Origin: an uncultured Hungatella sp.
Lineage (GTDB): Bacteria > Bacillota > Clostridia > Lachnospirales > Lachnospiraceae
NCBI GenBank assembly: GCA_910586845.1
Contig: CAJUJV010000014.1
Span: 21,544 to 43,906, forward strand
Direction: 5' to 3'
Length of the DNA: 22,363 bases
How positions within the stretch are numbered: the stretch's first letter is position 1; each line of letters begins with the position of its first letter. Position numbers and translations under genes: made by a program. This document shows, piece by piece, positions 1 through 7,411 of this stretch. Below the pieces are notes generated by a model, which worked only from the letters and a program-made list of their open reading frames with translations, was not told where the DNA came from and did no database searches.

Positions 1-507
1 TTCCACCTTCAGCTCCTGCCTGGAATATGTCACTGCCTTCTTCTCCTCAGGCCCATAGATGCCATCCTCCAGCGCCTGAAGAAAATCTTCCCTGTCAAGG
101 CCGGACTGAGCCGCCAGATCTCCCAAAACCTGCCGATCCCCGATGTCCTTCTCATCAATAAAATAAGCCCTGTAAACCTTGTCTCCGTACACTTCTCCCC
201 TGCCCTGCTCCTGAGCGTAGAAATACCCCTCAAAAGCCAGCCTGGTGTAAGGCCTGGGACACACATTGGGAGGCAGTTTCATATCCAGCCCCATCTGCCG
301 GCAGGGCTCCACCAGAACCTGATAGTGAGCCTTTCTCTTCTCGTCGTGACAGGTATCCACCCGGGGATTGGGTTCCTCTGTCAGTTCCAGAGGCTGCAGA
401 CTGATCTTCGCCTCCAGCCCCAGTTCCCTCAGAGACTGATCAAGAGCCTCCTTGGCCACCAGACAGTAGGGGCACACAAAATCTGTTACAAACAAAATGT
501 CAAGCAT
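1..507 (-). CDS. DsbA family (FrnE-like) thiol oxidoreductase, partial
   Basis: The first 169 codons are present and the frame is open to the left edge, so the C-terminus is missing. The N-terminus is a thioredoxin-fold strand followed by a CPYC redox motif (Cys12, Cys15), and then a helical insertion, as in DsbA/FrnE-type oxidoreductases. These enzymes catalyse thiol-disulfide exchange. No signal peptide is seen, so a cytoplasmic location is likely. The start at 507 is chosen because AGGAGGG lies just upstream at 513-519 and translation begins directly with the thioredoxin strand (MLDILFVTDFVCPYC). A longer hairpin-free leader and a promoter at 546-574 precede it. The family call rests on the CPYC position and the FrnE-like layout. 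The exact substrate is unknown. Confidence 0.82.
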   Translation of the reverse strand, partial: MLDILFVTDFVCPYCLVAKEALDQSLRELGLEAKISLQPLELTEEPNPRVDTCHDEKRKAHYQVLVEPCRQMGLDMKLPPNVCPRPYTRLAFEGYFYAQEQGRGEVYGDKVYRAYFIDEKDIGDRQVLGDLAAQSGLDREDFLQALEDGIYGPEEKKAVTYSRQELKVE

Positions 508-545
508 ATCTGACCCTCCTGTTTTACGTTGTTATCGTTTTTTTA

Positions 546-574
546 ATTCTACCAGTGAAACTGCCGGAACGCAA
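546..574 (-). promoter_or_regulatory. Promoter of the DsbA-like gene
   Basis: On the minus strand there is TTGCGT, a 17-nt spacer, then TAGAAT preceded by TGG (extended -10). It lies about 40 nt upstream of the start codon at 507 and points toward it. Prediction by eye only. Confidence 0.5.
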
Positions 575-681
575 GACGGATTTTCACAGATAACAGCTGC
601 CTGCCCCCCGATTTTCGTCTATATTAAATATACACCCCGGTTTATGCTGCCTGTAAATTTGATGATCAGCTGATACCGGAG

Positions 682-710
682 TTGAATTTTGTTCGCCCTT
701 GTGCTATATT
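682..710 (+). promoter_or_regulatory. Promoter upstream of LRR remnant and threonine aldolase
   Basis: TTGAAT (682-687), a 17-nt spacer and TATATT (705-710) with TG at 702-703 (extended -10). The expected transcript would start near 717 and run through the LRR remnant to the aldolase at 1030. That gives an unusually long leader of about 310 nt. Confidence 0.55.
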
Positions 711-771
711 TTGATGAGTGCAAATCAACAAAATCAAAAGAAAGGGGGATTGTTCTTCATGACCATGGGTG

Positions 772-1005
772 AAATTGCGATCCCCAATGATGCTGCCACG
801 ACAGGCCGTTACCAGTATCGGGGATACCGCTTTCCGGCGTGCCGGTTTAACGGATATCTGCTACGGTGGGACAGAGGACCAATGGAAAGCCATCAAAATC
901 GGCCAGTATAACGAATCCCTGAACAAAGCCAACATCCACTATAACAGCCCCATACAGGAGCAGCCTGGCACCACAACCACACCTGCTGCAGGCAGGTTCA
1001 CCGAT
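772..1005 (+). pseudogene. BspA-like leucine-rich-repeat surface protein remnant
   Basis: The translation contains the last unit of a BspA/LRR_5 repeat: VTSIGDTAFRRAGLTDICYG, then GTEDQWKAIKIGQYNESL, then IHYNS. A Pro/Thr-rich linker (QEQPGTTTTPAA), typical of surface proteins, follows. A preceding repeat piece (GEIAIPNDAATTGR, from about 772) is in a different frame, so at least one frameshift lies near 800-812. The N-terminal signal, the other repeats and any cell-wall anchor are absent. The frame stays open into the threonine aldolase, so the longest ORF (769-2055) is an accidental fusion, and the aldolase has its own ribosome binding site. Inference: a leftover of a deleted LRR gene. The repeat identity is quite secure; the history is not. 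Confidence 0.7.
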
Positions 1006-1029
1006 GAATTACGCAGAGGAGGCATATCC

Positions 1030-2055
1030 ATGTACAGTTTTACCAACGACTACAGCGAAGGGGCTCATCCCCGGATTCTTCAGGCCATGATGGAGGCCAA
1101 TCTGACACAAAACAAAGGCTACGGCCTGGACAGCCACAGCGATCATGCCAGAGAACTGATCCGGCAGGAGATCCGCCATCCGGAAGCAGACATCCACTTT
1201 ATCCCCGGCGGCACTCAGACCAATCTGATCGTCATCGCCTCTGCCTTAAAGCCTTATCAGGCTGTCATCTCCGCCGTCACAGGCCATGTCAATGTCCATG
1301 AGACGGGAGCCATTGAGGCCACAGGCCACAAAGTCCTGGCCATGGATACGGCTGACGGCAAGCTGACCCCGGCCCTGGTGCAGCAGGCTCTGGATTCCCA
1401 CACCGACGAGCATATGGTTCAGCCCAGGATGGTCTACATCTCCAACTCTACGGAGGTGGGGACCCAATACACCAGGGCGGAGCTGGAGGCACTGTCCCGT
1501 ATCTGCCGCCTGAAAGGACTTTATCTCTTTATGGATGGAGCCCGTATGGGCTCTGCCCTCACCAGCCCTGTCAATGACCTGACCCTGGCGGATATCGCCG
1601 ATCTTACGGATGTGTTCTATATCGGCGGCACCAAAAACGGAGCTCTGCTTGGGGAGGCGGTGGTGATTCTCCGGGATGAGCTGAAGACGGATTTCCGGTT
1701 TATGATCAAACAGAGGGGAGCCATGATGGCCAAAGGCTGGCTTCTGGGGATCCAGTTTGAAGAGCTGTTCCAGAACAATCTGTTCTACGACATGGCACGG
1801 CACGGCAACGACATGGCCGGGCGGCTCAGAGAGGCCATCGCCGGCTGCGGCTGGTCCTTTGCTTCAGACTCCCGGACCAATCAGCTGTTCCCCATCTTCA
1901 CCCATGAAGTGATCCGGGAACTGGCAGAGGATTTTTCTTTTGAGATCAATCAGAAAACCGATGAAGACCACTGCTGTATCCGGCTGGTTACCTCCTGGGC
2001 TACCACGGAAGCCGGAGTGGGACGATTTATCGAGACCCTCCGGCGTCTGTCATAG
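1030..2055 (+). CDS. ltaE: Low-specificity L-threonine aldolase / beta-eliminating lyase
   Basis: PLP-dependent fold type I enzyme that cleaves L-threonine (and allo-threonine) to glycine and acetaldehyde in the cytoplasm. The predicted protein has 341 residues, the usual family length. Visible motifs are GGTQTN at 60-65 (cofactor phosphate region), GHVNVHETGAIE at 85-96, MDGAR with Asp169 (pyridine nitrogen contact), and FYIGGTKNG with Lys202 as the expected Schiff-base lysine. The start at 1030 is preferred over an in-frame start at 769. AGAGGAGG sits at 1015-1022 with a 7-nt spacer, MYSFTNDYSEGAHP is the normal family N-terminus, and everything upstream is LRR-like. It is followed by a strong hairpin at 2073-2113. 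Possible substrates other than threonine cannot be excluded. Confidence 0.9.
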   Translation: MYSFTNDYSEGAHPRILQAMMEANLTQNKGYGLDSHSDHARELIRQEIRHPEADIHFIPGGTQTNLIVIASALKPYQAVISAVTGHVNVHETGAIEATGHKVLAMDTADGKLTPALVQQALDSHTDEHMVQPRMVYISNSTEVGTQYTRAELEALSRICRLKGLYLFMDGARMGSALTSPVNDLTLADIADLTDVFYIGGTKNGALLGEAVVILRDELKTDFRFMIKQRGAMMAKGWLLGIQFEELFQNNLFYDMARHGNDMAGRLREAIAGCGWSFASDSRTNQLFPIFTHEVIRELAEDFSFEINQKTDEDHCCIRLVTSWATTEAGVGRFIETLRRLS

Positions 2056-2072
2056 AAAGTTTCTGACATCAT

Positions 2073-2113
2073 AAGAGCCAGGCAGAACGGTTCTGCCCGT
2101 TCTCCTGGCTCTT
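2073..2113. terminator. Hairpin between convergent genes
   Basis: A long stem: AAGAGCCAGG pairs with CCTGGCTCTT and an inner AGAACG pairs with CGTTCT. It lies between the aldolase stop (2055) and the convergent small gene (stop 2140). The T-tract is interrupted (CAAACTTTCGTCTTTT), so it may act as a weak or bidirectional terminator. Confidence 0.65.
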
Positions 2114-2139
2114 CAAACTTTCGTCTTTTATGTCTGCAA

Positions 2140-2373
2140 TTACAGATTCACCTCAACGGTAACCATAAGCACTTTCAGAATCGGATCTGTCTTCAGAGTG
2201 GACTTTACGATGCTCTTCACGTCATCGGCGCTCTTGCCCTCAGGGTTATCAACGTCGAAAACCAGAGACATGCCTGCTTTTTTCGTGAAATGGAATGTTA
2301 CCCCTTTGTATTCCTTTCCGTCGAACATCGCCTGAATCTCTTTCTGTTTCATAGTGCTGTTAATCTTTACCAT
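2140..2373 (-). CDS. Small conserved-looking protein of unknown function
   Basis: 77 residues starting MVKINSTMKQKEIQAMFDG. I do not recognise a named family. It is a soluble, mixed alpha/beta-looking protein with an acidic, Lys-rich middle (VDNPEGKSADDVKSIVKSTL) and a hydrophobic C-terminal strand (VLMVTVEVNL). There are no cysteines and no membrane segment. The start at 2373 is chosen because GGAGGG lies 7 nt upstream. A longer in-frame start at 2424 would place the ribosome binding site inside the protein. It has its own good promoter (2448-2476), which supports a real, monocistronic gene rather than a chance ORF. It is divergent from glgC and convergent with the aldolase. Confidence 0.75.
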   Translation of the reverse strand: MVKINSTMKQKEIQAMFDGKEYKGVTFHFTKKAGMSLVFDVDNPEGKSADDVKSIVKSTLKTDPILKVLMVTVEVNL

Positions 2374-2447
2374 ATTCTTTCCCTCCATTTTACTTTTTAT
2401 GCTCCAGTCCCCAATGCCGCGCATTTACCGGAAACCTGCTATTGTCC

Positions 2448-2476
2448 ATTATAAACCAACTTTACCTGCTCGTAAA
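2448..2476 (-). promoter_or_regulatory. Promoter of the small unknown gene
   Basis: Minus strand TTTACG, a 17-nt spacer and a consensus TATAAT (2448-2453), about 75 nt upstream of the start at 2373. Confidence 0.6.
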
Positions 2477-2527
2477 GTACAGAAATCATAAAATACATAA
2501 AAAAAACTACCGTTTTTCTCCATTCTG

Positions 2528-2536
2528 TGGTACAAT
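2528..2536 (+). promoter_or_regulatory. Extended -10 promoter of glgCD
   Basis: TGGTACAAT: an extended -10 box 41 nt upstream of the glgC start. No good -35 hexamer is seen at the right distance (TACCGT at 2508-2513). The promoter is divergent from the one at 2448-2476, with about 75 bp between the two -10 boxes. Confidence 0.45.
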
Positions 2537-2576
2537 TTCATCATCAGCAACTATTAATTATTCAGGGGGATATATT

Positions 2577-3785
2577 ATGGCAAAAGAAATGATTGCAATG
2601 CTTCTTGCCGGCGGACAGGGTTCCCGTTTATACGCGCTGACCCAGAAGCTGGCAAAACCTGCAGTTCCTTTCGGCGGCAAGTATCGTATCATCGATTTTC
2701 CGCTGTCAAACTGCGTCAATTCCGGCATCGATACCGTAGGAATTCTCACTCAGTATCAGCCTCTGGTTCTCAACGAGTACATCGGCAACGGACAGCCATG
2801 GGATCTGGACCGTCTCTACGGCGGAGTCCATGTACTGCCTCCCTATCAGCAGGCCTCCGGCTCTGACTGGTACAAGGGTACTGCCAACGCCATCTATCAG
2901 AACATATCGTTTATCGAGCGCTACAACCCGCAGTACGTGATTATCCTCTCCGGAGATCAGATCTGCAAGCAGGATTACAGTGACTTTCTCAGATTCCACA
3001 AGGAAAAAGGCGCCGAGTTCAGTGTGGCTGTCATGGAAGTTCCGTGGGACGAGGCTTCCCGCTTCGGCCTGATGGTAGCCGACGAGAACGATAAGATCAC
3101 CGAGTTCCAGGAGAAGCCGAAGAATCCCAAGTCCAACCTGGCTTCCATGGGTATCTATATCTTCAACTGGGATATCTTAAAGAAGTATCTGGTGGAGGAT
3201 GAGGCAGACCCCAACTCCGAGAACGATTTCGGCAACAACATCATCCCCAATCTCTTAAGAGACGGCCGCAACATGTACGCCTATCACTTTGACGGCTACT
3301 GGAAGGATGTAGGAACCATCTCCTCCCTGTGGGAGGCCAATATGGAGGTTCTGGATCCGGAACACAGCGGCATCAATCTGTTTGACGAGAACTGGAAGAT
3401 CTACAGCCGCAACAGCGGTATGACCGGACACAAGATCGGTTCCGATGCCGTCGTGGAGAATTCCATGATCACCGACGGCTGCCGTATCCACGGCCATGTG
3501 AAACACTCTATTCTCTTCGCCGGCGTTTCCGTAGAACCGGGTGCTGAAGTGGAAGATGCAGTCGTTATGGGAGGCACCGTGATCAAGGCAGGCGCAGTGG
3601 TGAAACACTGTATCGTAGCAGAGAACGTGGTCATCGGTGAGAATGCCGTCATAGGCGCCATGCCCACAGACAGTGAAAAAGGCGTGGCAACTATCGGTTC
3701 CGGCATCTATATCGGCGACGGCGCCAAGATCGGCCCCAATGCCATGGTCAATAATAATGTAAAAGGCGGTGAAGAACAATGGTAA
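2577..3785 (+). CDS. glgC: Glucose-1-phosphate adenylyltransferase, catalytic subunit
   Basis: Makes ADP-glucose from ATP and glucose-1-phosphate, the committed step of bacterial glycogen synthesis. 402 residues. An N-terminal nucleotidyltransferase domain carries GGQGSRL (12-18), KPAVPFGGKYR (27-37), YKGTANA (99-105), SGDQ with the expected catalytic Asp127, and FQEKPK (177-182). A C-terminal left-handed beta-helix runs from about 300 to the end, with hexapeptide repeats rich in Ile, Val and Gly. The start at 2577 has GGGGG six to ten nt upstream; an upstream in-frame start at 2442 lies before the promoter and is rejected. The stop overlaps the glgD start by 7 nt (ATGGTAA), so the two subunits are probably translationally coupled and co-assemble. 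The N-terminal residues present are those of an active enzyme. Confidence 0.95.
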   Translation: MAKEMIAMLLAGGQGSRLYALTQKLAKPAVPFGGKYRIIDFPLSNCVNSGIDTVGILTQYQPLVLNEYIGNGQPWDLDRLYGGVHVLPPYQQASGSDWYKGTANAIYQNISFIERYNPQYVIILSGDQICKQDYSDFLRFHKEKGAEFSVAVMEVPWDEASRFGLMVADENDKITEFQEKPKNPKSNLASMGIYIFNWDILKKYLVEDEADPNSENDFGNNIIPNLLRDGRNMYAYHFDGYWKDVGTISSLWEANMEVLDPEHSGINLFDENWKIYSRNSGMTGHKIGSDAVVENSMITDGCRIHGHVKHSILFAGVSVEPGAEVEDAVVMGGTVIKAGAVVKHCIVAENVVIGENAVIGAMPTDSEKGVATIGSGIYIGDGAKIGPNAMVNNNVKGGEEQW

Positions 3786-4921
3786 ATTCTAACGCAAATG
3801 CCCTGGGCATCCTTTTCCCAAACAGTTACGATTCTTTGGTTCCTGAACTGGTAGGCGAGCGTCTGATGGCTTCCATTCCTTTCGCTGGCCGTTACCGCAT
3901 GGTAGACTTCATGCTGTCAAGCATGGTCAACTGCGGCATTGACAATGTTTCCCTCATCGTCCGCAAGAACTATCACTCTCTTATGGATCATCTGGGTTCC
4001 GGACGCGAGTGGGACTTAACCCGCAAAAACGGCGGTCTCAACATCGTTCCTCCCTTCGCCGAGAAGACCGTGAAGGTATACAACGGACGTGTGGAGGCTC
4101 TGTCCAGCATCCTGGATTTCCTGAAAGATCAGAAAGAGCAGTATGTTGTCATGGCTGACACCAACATTGCTACCAATTTTGATTTTAAGGCCATGATCAA
4201 TGAGCATGTTAAGAGCGGAGCCGACGTCTCCATCGCCTACGCGAAAGCGGAGATTCCCGTAAGTGCCCGCCAGGCTACCAACCCCAACCGTGGTCTGTAC
4301 TACACTCTGAATGTGGAAGACAGCGATGTAAAAGAGATCTACATCAATCCCAAGGACGAGGGGATCCAGAACTTCTCCCTGAACATCTATGTAGTGGGCA
4401 GAGAGTTCCTGATCCAGCAGATCCATGACGCTTTTGTCCGTGGATATTCCTATTTCGAGCGTGACATCGTTGCTCCTCAGCTGGATAACCTGAAGGTACA
4501 CGGATATCTCCACGAGGGATATCTGGCCCGCATCAGCGATATGAAGTCCTACTTCGACGAGAACATGAAGCTTCTTGACGACGAGAATCTGGATGGACTG
4601 TTCAGCCCCAGCCCCATCTACACCAAGATCCGGGACGACAACCCGACCCGCTACATTGAGGGCGCTGTGGCGAAGAATATTATGGCTGCCGACGGCTGCG
4701 TCATCGAAGGAGAAGTGGAGAACAGTGTTCTCTTCCGCGGCGTGAAGATTGCCAGGGGAGCCAAGGTAAAGAACTGCGTTCTCATGCAGGACACCGTAAT
4801 CGGAGAAGGCGCCAGCGTGGAATACCTGATCACCGACAAGAACGTAACCATCTCCGCAGGCAAGGAAGTCAAGGGAACCGATACCTTCCCGGTATATGTT
4901 GCCAAGTATCAGGTAGTTTAA
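3779..4921 (+). CDS. glgD: GlgD, regulatory ADP-glucose pyrophosphorylase subunit
   Basis: 380 residues, homologous to GlgC but with the active site worn down. The Gly-rich GGxGxRL loop is replaced by LGILFPNSYDSL, and the SGD motif reads MADTN. The FAGRYRMVDF segment (about 35-44) and the C-terminal beta-helix remain. In Firmicutes, GlgD is known as the non-catalytic partner that raises GlgC activity in a GlgCD heterotetramer; I infer the same here. It starts inside the glgC stop (7-nt overlap), with AAAGGCGGTGA inside glgC as its ribosome binding site. It is the last gene of the unit and is followed by a terminator hairpin at 4982-5020. No branching enzyme or glycogen synthase gene is in the window. 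Confidence 0.93.
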   Translation: MVNSNANALGILFPNSYDSLVPELVGERLMASIPFAGRYRMVDFMLSSMVNCGIDNVSLIVRKNYHSLMDHLGSGREWDLTRKNGGLNIVPPFAEKTVKVYNGRVEALSSILDFLKDQKEQYVVMADTNIATNFDFKAMINEHVKSGADVSIAYAKAEIPVSARQATNPNRGLYYTLNVEDSDVKEIYINPKDEGIQNFSLNIYVVGREFLIQQIHDAFVRGYSYFERDIVAPQLDNLKVHGYLHEGYLARISDMKSYFDENMKLLDDENLDGLFSPSPIYTKIRDDNPTRYIEGAVAKNIMAADGCVIEGEVENSVLFRGVKIARGAKVKNCVLMQDTVIGEGASVEYLITDKNVTISAGKEVKGTDTFPVYVAKYQVV

Positions 4922-4981
4922 AGACAGCTGAAGACCTCCTCGGCAGAACTGCAGACTCCGGGGGGCTTCAACAGAACACAG

Positions 4982-5020
4982 CAGGCGGCCGGCACGTAAA
5001 ATGCCGACCGCCTGTTTCTC
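4982..5020 (+). terminator. Rho-independent terminator of glgCD
   Basis: CAGGCGG-C-CGGCA pairs with TGCCG-A-CCGCCTG across a 7-nt loop (one mismatch), followed by TTTCTC. The stem ends 4 nt from the stop of the convergent HAD gene, so it may serve both directions, but there is no T-run on the minus side. Confidence 0.75.
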
Positions 5021-5687
5021 ATCTGTCTTCCGTAATTGTCCTGTTTTCCAGCCATGGGATCACCTGTTCCAGAGAATCCGGGATATATGCCGCCATCTTC
5101 CGGAACTCTTCTCCCGGCATCTTCATATCCGGCACACAGATCACATCGATGCCGGCTGCATGTCCCGCCTGGACCCCTGCCTCGCTGTCCTCCAGCACCA
5201 GACAGTGTTCCGGGATCTCTCCTGCCTTCTCGCATGCCTTCAGGAAGATGTCCGGATTGGGCTTTCCCCGTTTCACCTCCGTGCCGAAGACCATCTCATC
5301 AAAATATGATCGGATCCCATGCTGATCCAGGACTCCCAGGGCCCGGTCTCTGGTGCTGGATGTGGCCAGGATGATCTTGTAAGACCTGTCCTTTAAGTAC
5401 TGCAGCAGTTTTACGGCTCCGGGTTTTAAATCCACACCTTTTTCAAAATACATCTTTTCTCTCTTCTCCGCAAAATCAAGTCCTTCCTCCATGGTGACAG
5501 GAAGATTATAGATGCGGATCAGATTCTCCATATTGCCCACTCCGGTCTTTCCGCTGTAATTACGGGCATATTCTTCTACGGTAAAGGAATGTCCGTGTTC
5601 ATTCAGCAGGTCCTGGTACAGACGATAGGAGATGATCTCGCTGTCGATCAGCAGCCCGTCCAAGTCAAAGATAACGGTTGTTTTCAT
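5019..5687 (-). CDS. HAD family hydrolase (beta-phosphoglucomutase-like)
   Basis: 222 residues with all four HAD motifs. Motif I is FDLDGLLIDSE (nucleophile Asp8, acid/base Asp10). An alpha-helical cap follows at about residues 17-85. Motif II is the Ser/Thr of ILATSS, motif III is the Lys in RGKPNPDIFLKA, and motif IV is LEDSEAGVQAGHAAG. This is the beta-phosphoglucomutase / phosphatase subfamily; the substrate, probably a sugar phosphate, cannot be told from sequence. The AGGAGG site overlaps the stop of the preceding gene (5695), giving tight coupling to the defence-like cassette upstream. Its base composition is GC-richer than the cassette, so it looks like a resident gene whose transcription now depends on the cassette promoter at 8490-8518. 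Confidence 0.88.
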   Translation of the reverse strand: MKTTVIFDLDGLLIDSEIISYRLYQDLLNEHGHSFTVEEYARNYSGKTGVGNMENLIRIYNLPVTMEEGLDFAEKREKMYFEKGVDLKPGAVKLLQYLKDRSYKIILATSSTRDRALGVLDQHGIRSYFDEMVFGTEVKRGKPNPDIFLKACEKAGEIPEHCLVLEDSEAGVQAGHAAGIDVICVPDMKMPGEEFRKMAAYIPDSLEQVIPWLENRTITEDR

Positions 5688-5694
5688 GTTGAGG

Positions 5695-6333
5695 TTACCT
5701 CCTGATTTGTTTTATTATTTCCCTGGCCTTTGCGATCTCACCGGCAGGTGTCTTCTGCGTCTTTTTCACAAATCCATTGAGAAACACAAGTCCTCCGGAC
5801 TGAATAAAGAACAGTCTGAAAATGCGGTCAGAACTTACATGCAGGCGAAGCTCAAAAATATCATCCTGCAGTTTGTCCCATAACCTGCTCTTTCTCCCAT
5901 GCCCAAGACCCTCTCTCCTGCACAGAAACATATCAGCATCAAAATCCGGGTGCGGCAATGACAACAATTGACCGCCCCGTTCTATTACCTCTGTAAAACA
6001 ATTGGGCTCATTTGCAGAAGCCGGATACTCATATATCCTCTCCGGATCAGTCATCAATGTCTCCAAATCCCAGTATGGCTCACAGTAACCCAAATTTACA
6101 ATATAACTTTTCAGCAAAGTCATGGAAGGATCATTGGTTCTCATGAGCAGATCTTGCAGTGTAGAATCACAGGTTATCATGTATTGATATAGATCCGACT
6201 TTTTTAACAGAGGAATTTCATTTTCAATCACCACATCCAACAGAGGCATCAAACTGTCTAGGACATATTGGATAAACTCATCCTGAGACGAAAATTGTCC
6301 GTCGAAGGACAGTTCATTCAGAATTAACTCCAT
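5695..6333 (-). CDS. Protein with HigB/Gp49-like (RelE superfamily) C-terminus
   Basis: 212 residues. The last 60 or so (FELRLHVSSDRIFRLFFIQ..LVFLNGFVKKTQKTP..EIAKAREI) match the Gp49-like/HigB toxin pattern: ELR strand, R-I-F/Y-R strand, then the FVKKTQKTP turn and a C-terminal helix. Family members cleave ribosome-bound mRNA as toxins. The first 130 or so residues are acidic and Leu-rich (MELILNELSFDGQFSSQDEF) and I do not recognise them. No HTH antitoxin gene is next to it. Third gene of an AT-rich cassette: it overlaps the ATPase gene by 20 nt, with GGGGGAGAAAG as ribosome binding site. Inference: the N-terminal part may link the toxin-like domain to the ATPase or hold it in check. It has no frameshift or stop, unlike its two partners. 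Confidence 0.7.
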   Translation of the reverse strand: MELILNELSFDGQFSSQDEFIQYVLDSLMPLLDVVIENEIPLLKKSDLYQYMITCDSTLQDLLMRTNDPSMTLLKSYIVNLGYCEPYWDLETLMTDPERIYEYPASANEPNCFTEVIERGGQLLSLPHPDFDADMFLCRREGLGHGRKSRLWDKLQDDIFELRLHVSSDRIFRLFFIQSGGLVFLNGFVKKTQKTPAGEIAKAREIIKQIRR

Positions 6334-7411
6334 TCTTTCTCCCCCGTAATCCGATCATCTTATTCAGATCCAGATCAAACTGATCGAATAAGTCTTTTCT
6401 CTGGTTCTCTATTCTTCCCATCCGTCCAATCTCTACTTCCATAGCTTCTGAAACATGCTCTTCATTGAGGCTGATAAACTGAATCTTAATAAGCTCTTTT
6501 TTCATTTCCCCCACTGCAATCCCTGCCCGGAATCCATTAAAAATATGGTCGCTGTGAGATTCGATAAACAACTGACGTCCGGTTGTAGACACGAAATATA
6601 AAAATTCGCACAGCTTCGCCTGCGCTGACGGATGAAGATGAATCTCCGGATTTTCCAAAGCAATGACAGCCCCTGCAGGAGAGGACAGACACACGATCAG
6701 TACACTGACCAGATAACTGATTCCTGAACCAATATGAATCGGCCTGATCTCACTGTTGTCATACATGGAGTAGGATGCCTTCACCAGATCTGTCCCCCTG
6801 ATTTCCTCTGTACGAATCTCTGTGTCTGCAATATAGGACAGCCACCAGTTTATCTGTCCCAGAAGGGTATAATCAGTATCTCCCCTGCACAGCCTTTTCT
6901 CCAACACGTCAGTACCATGGCCGTTTAAAAATGCAATCGCATACTCACCATCTGGGTCTATGGTATCTTCCATAGACATATTTTTTTGATAAACGTTTTT
7001 CGGTCCGACTCTGTGACATGACAGATATTGAAAATTTCTTTTTTTATAATCCATCTGAGTAAGCAAAGCTTTCCATTTATCGCCTTCGCCGGTTTTTCTC
7101 AGTTCCAAATCCTGTTCCTTCTCTATATTCTGCAGCAGAGATAACTCCACTCTGTTTGTTTCATCTTCGATCGATATGGTGATCTTATCCTTTTTTTCAT
7201 AGATACATCTGTTTTCGTCAAAACTTCCAAGAGACGTTAACTCTCCGTTTAATCCGCATGATTTTTCTGTATTCTACGCTACTAACAGCAGTCCCTGAAG
7301 CACTGTGGATTTACCCGAAGAATTGGTGCCTATAAGCAGAGTAATGTTTCCACAATCCAGTTTCATCTCTTTGATGGATTTAAATTTTCTGATTCCTAAT
7401 ACTTTAATCAT
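6314..7411 (-). pseudogene. AAA ATPase (DUF3696-like end) interrupted by amber codon
   Basis: The reading frame from ATG 7411 to the stop at 6314 would give 365 residues but has one in-frame TAG at 7274-7276 (codon 46), just after Walker A (GTNSSGKST, residues 28-36). Beyond the stop the frame is intact and keeps the ABC/SMC-type ATPase parts: GSGISYLVSVLIV, Walker B region AVIALENPEIHLHPSAQAKL, H-loop FIESHSDHIFNG, and a DUF3696-like end (GRIENQRKDLFDQFDLDL). TAG stands where CAG (Gln) would fit, so a single C-to-T change explains it. The 3' piece has no good ribosome binding site for its first ATG at 7150. The start overlaps the DUF262 stop by 8 nt. In its present form only a 45-residue stub is made unless the codon is suppressed. 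Confidence 0.85.

Noticed and set aside
769..1029. N-terminal extension of threonine aldolase by 87 residues
   Set aside because: The extension is an LRR repeat fragment with a frame change upstream. The aldolase has its own ribosome binding site and a family-typical start at 1030.
4922..5018. Small gene between glgD and the HAD gene
   Set aside because: Only a terminator hairpin and short, signal-free frames are present.
7274..7276. TAG as a sense codon (pyrrolysine or amber recoding)
   Set aside because: No pyl genes or suppressor tRNA are in the window, and a single C-to-T change from a Gln codon is simpler. Kept as a check, not a claim.
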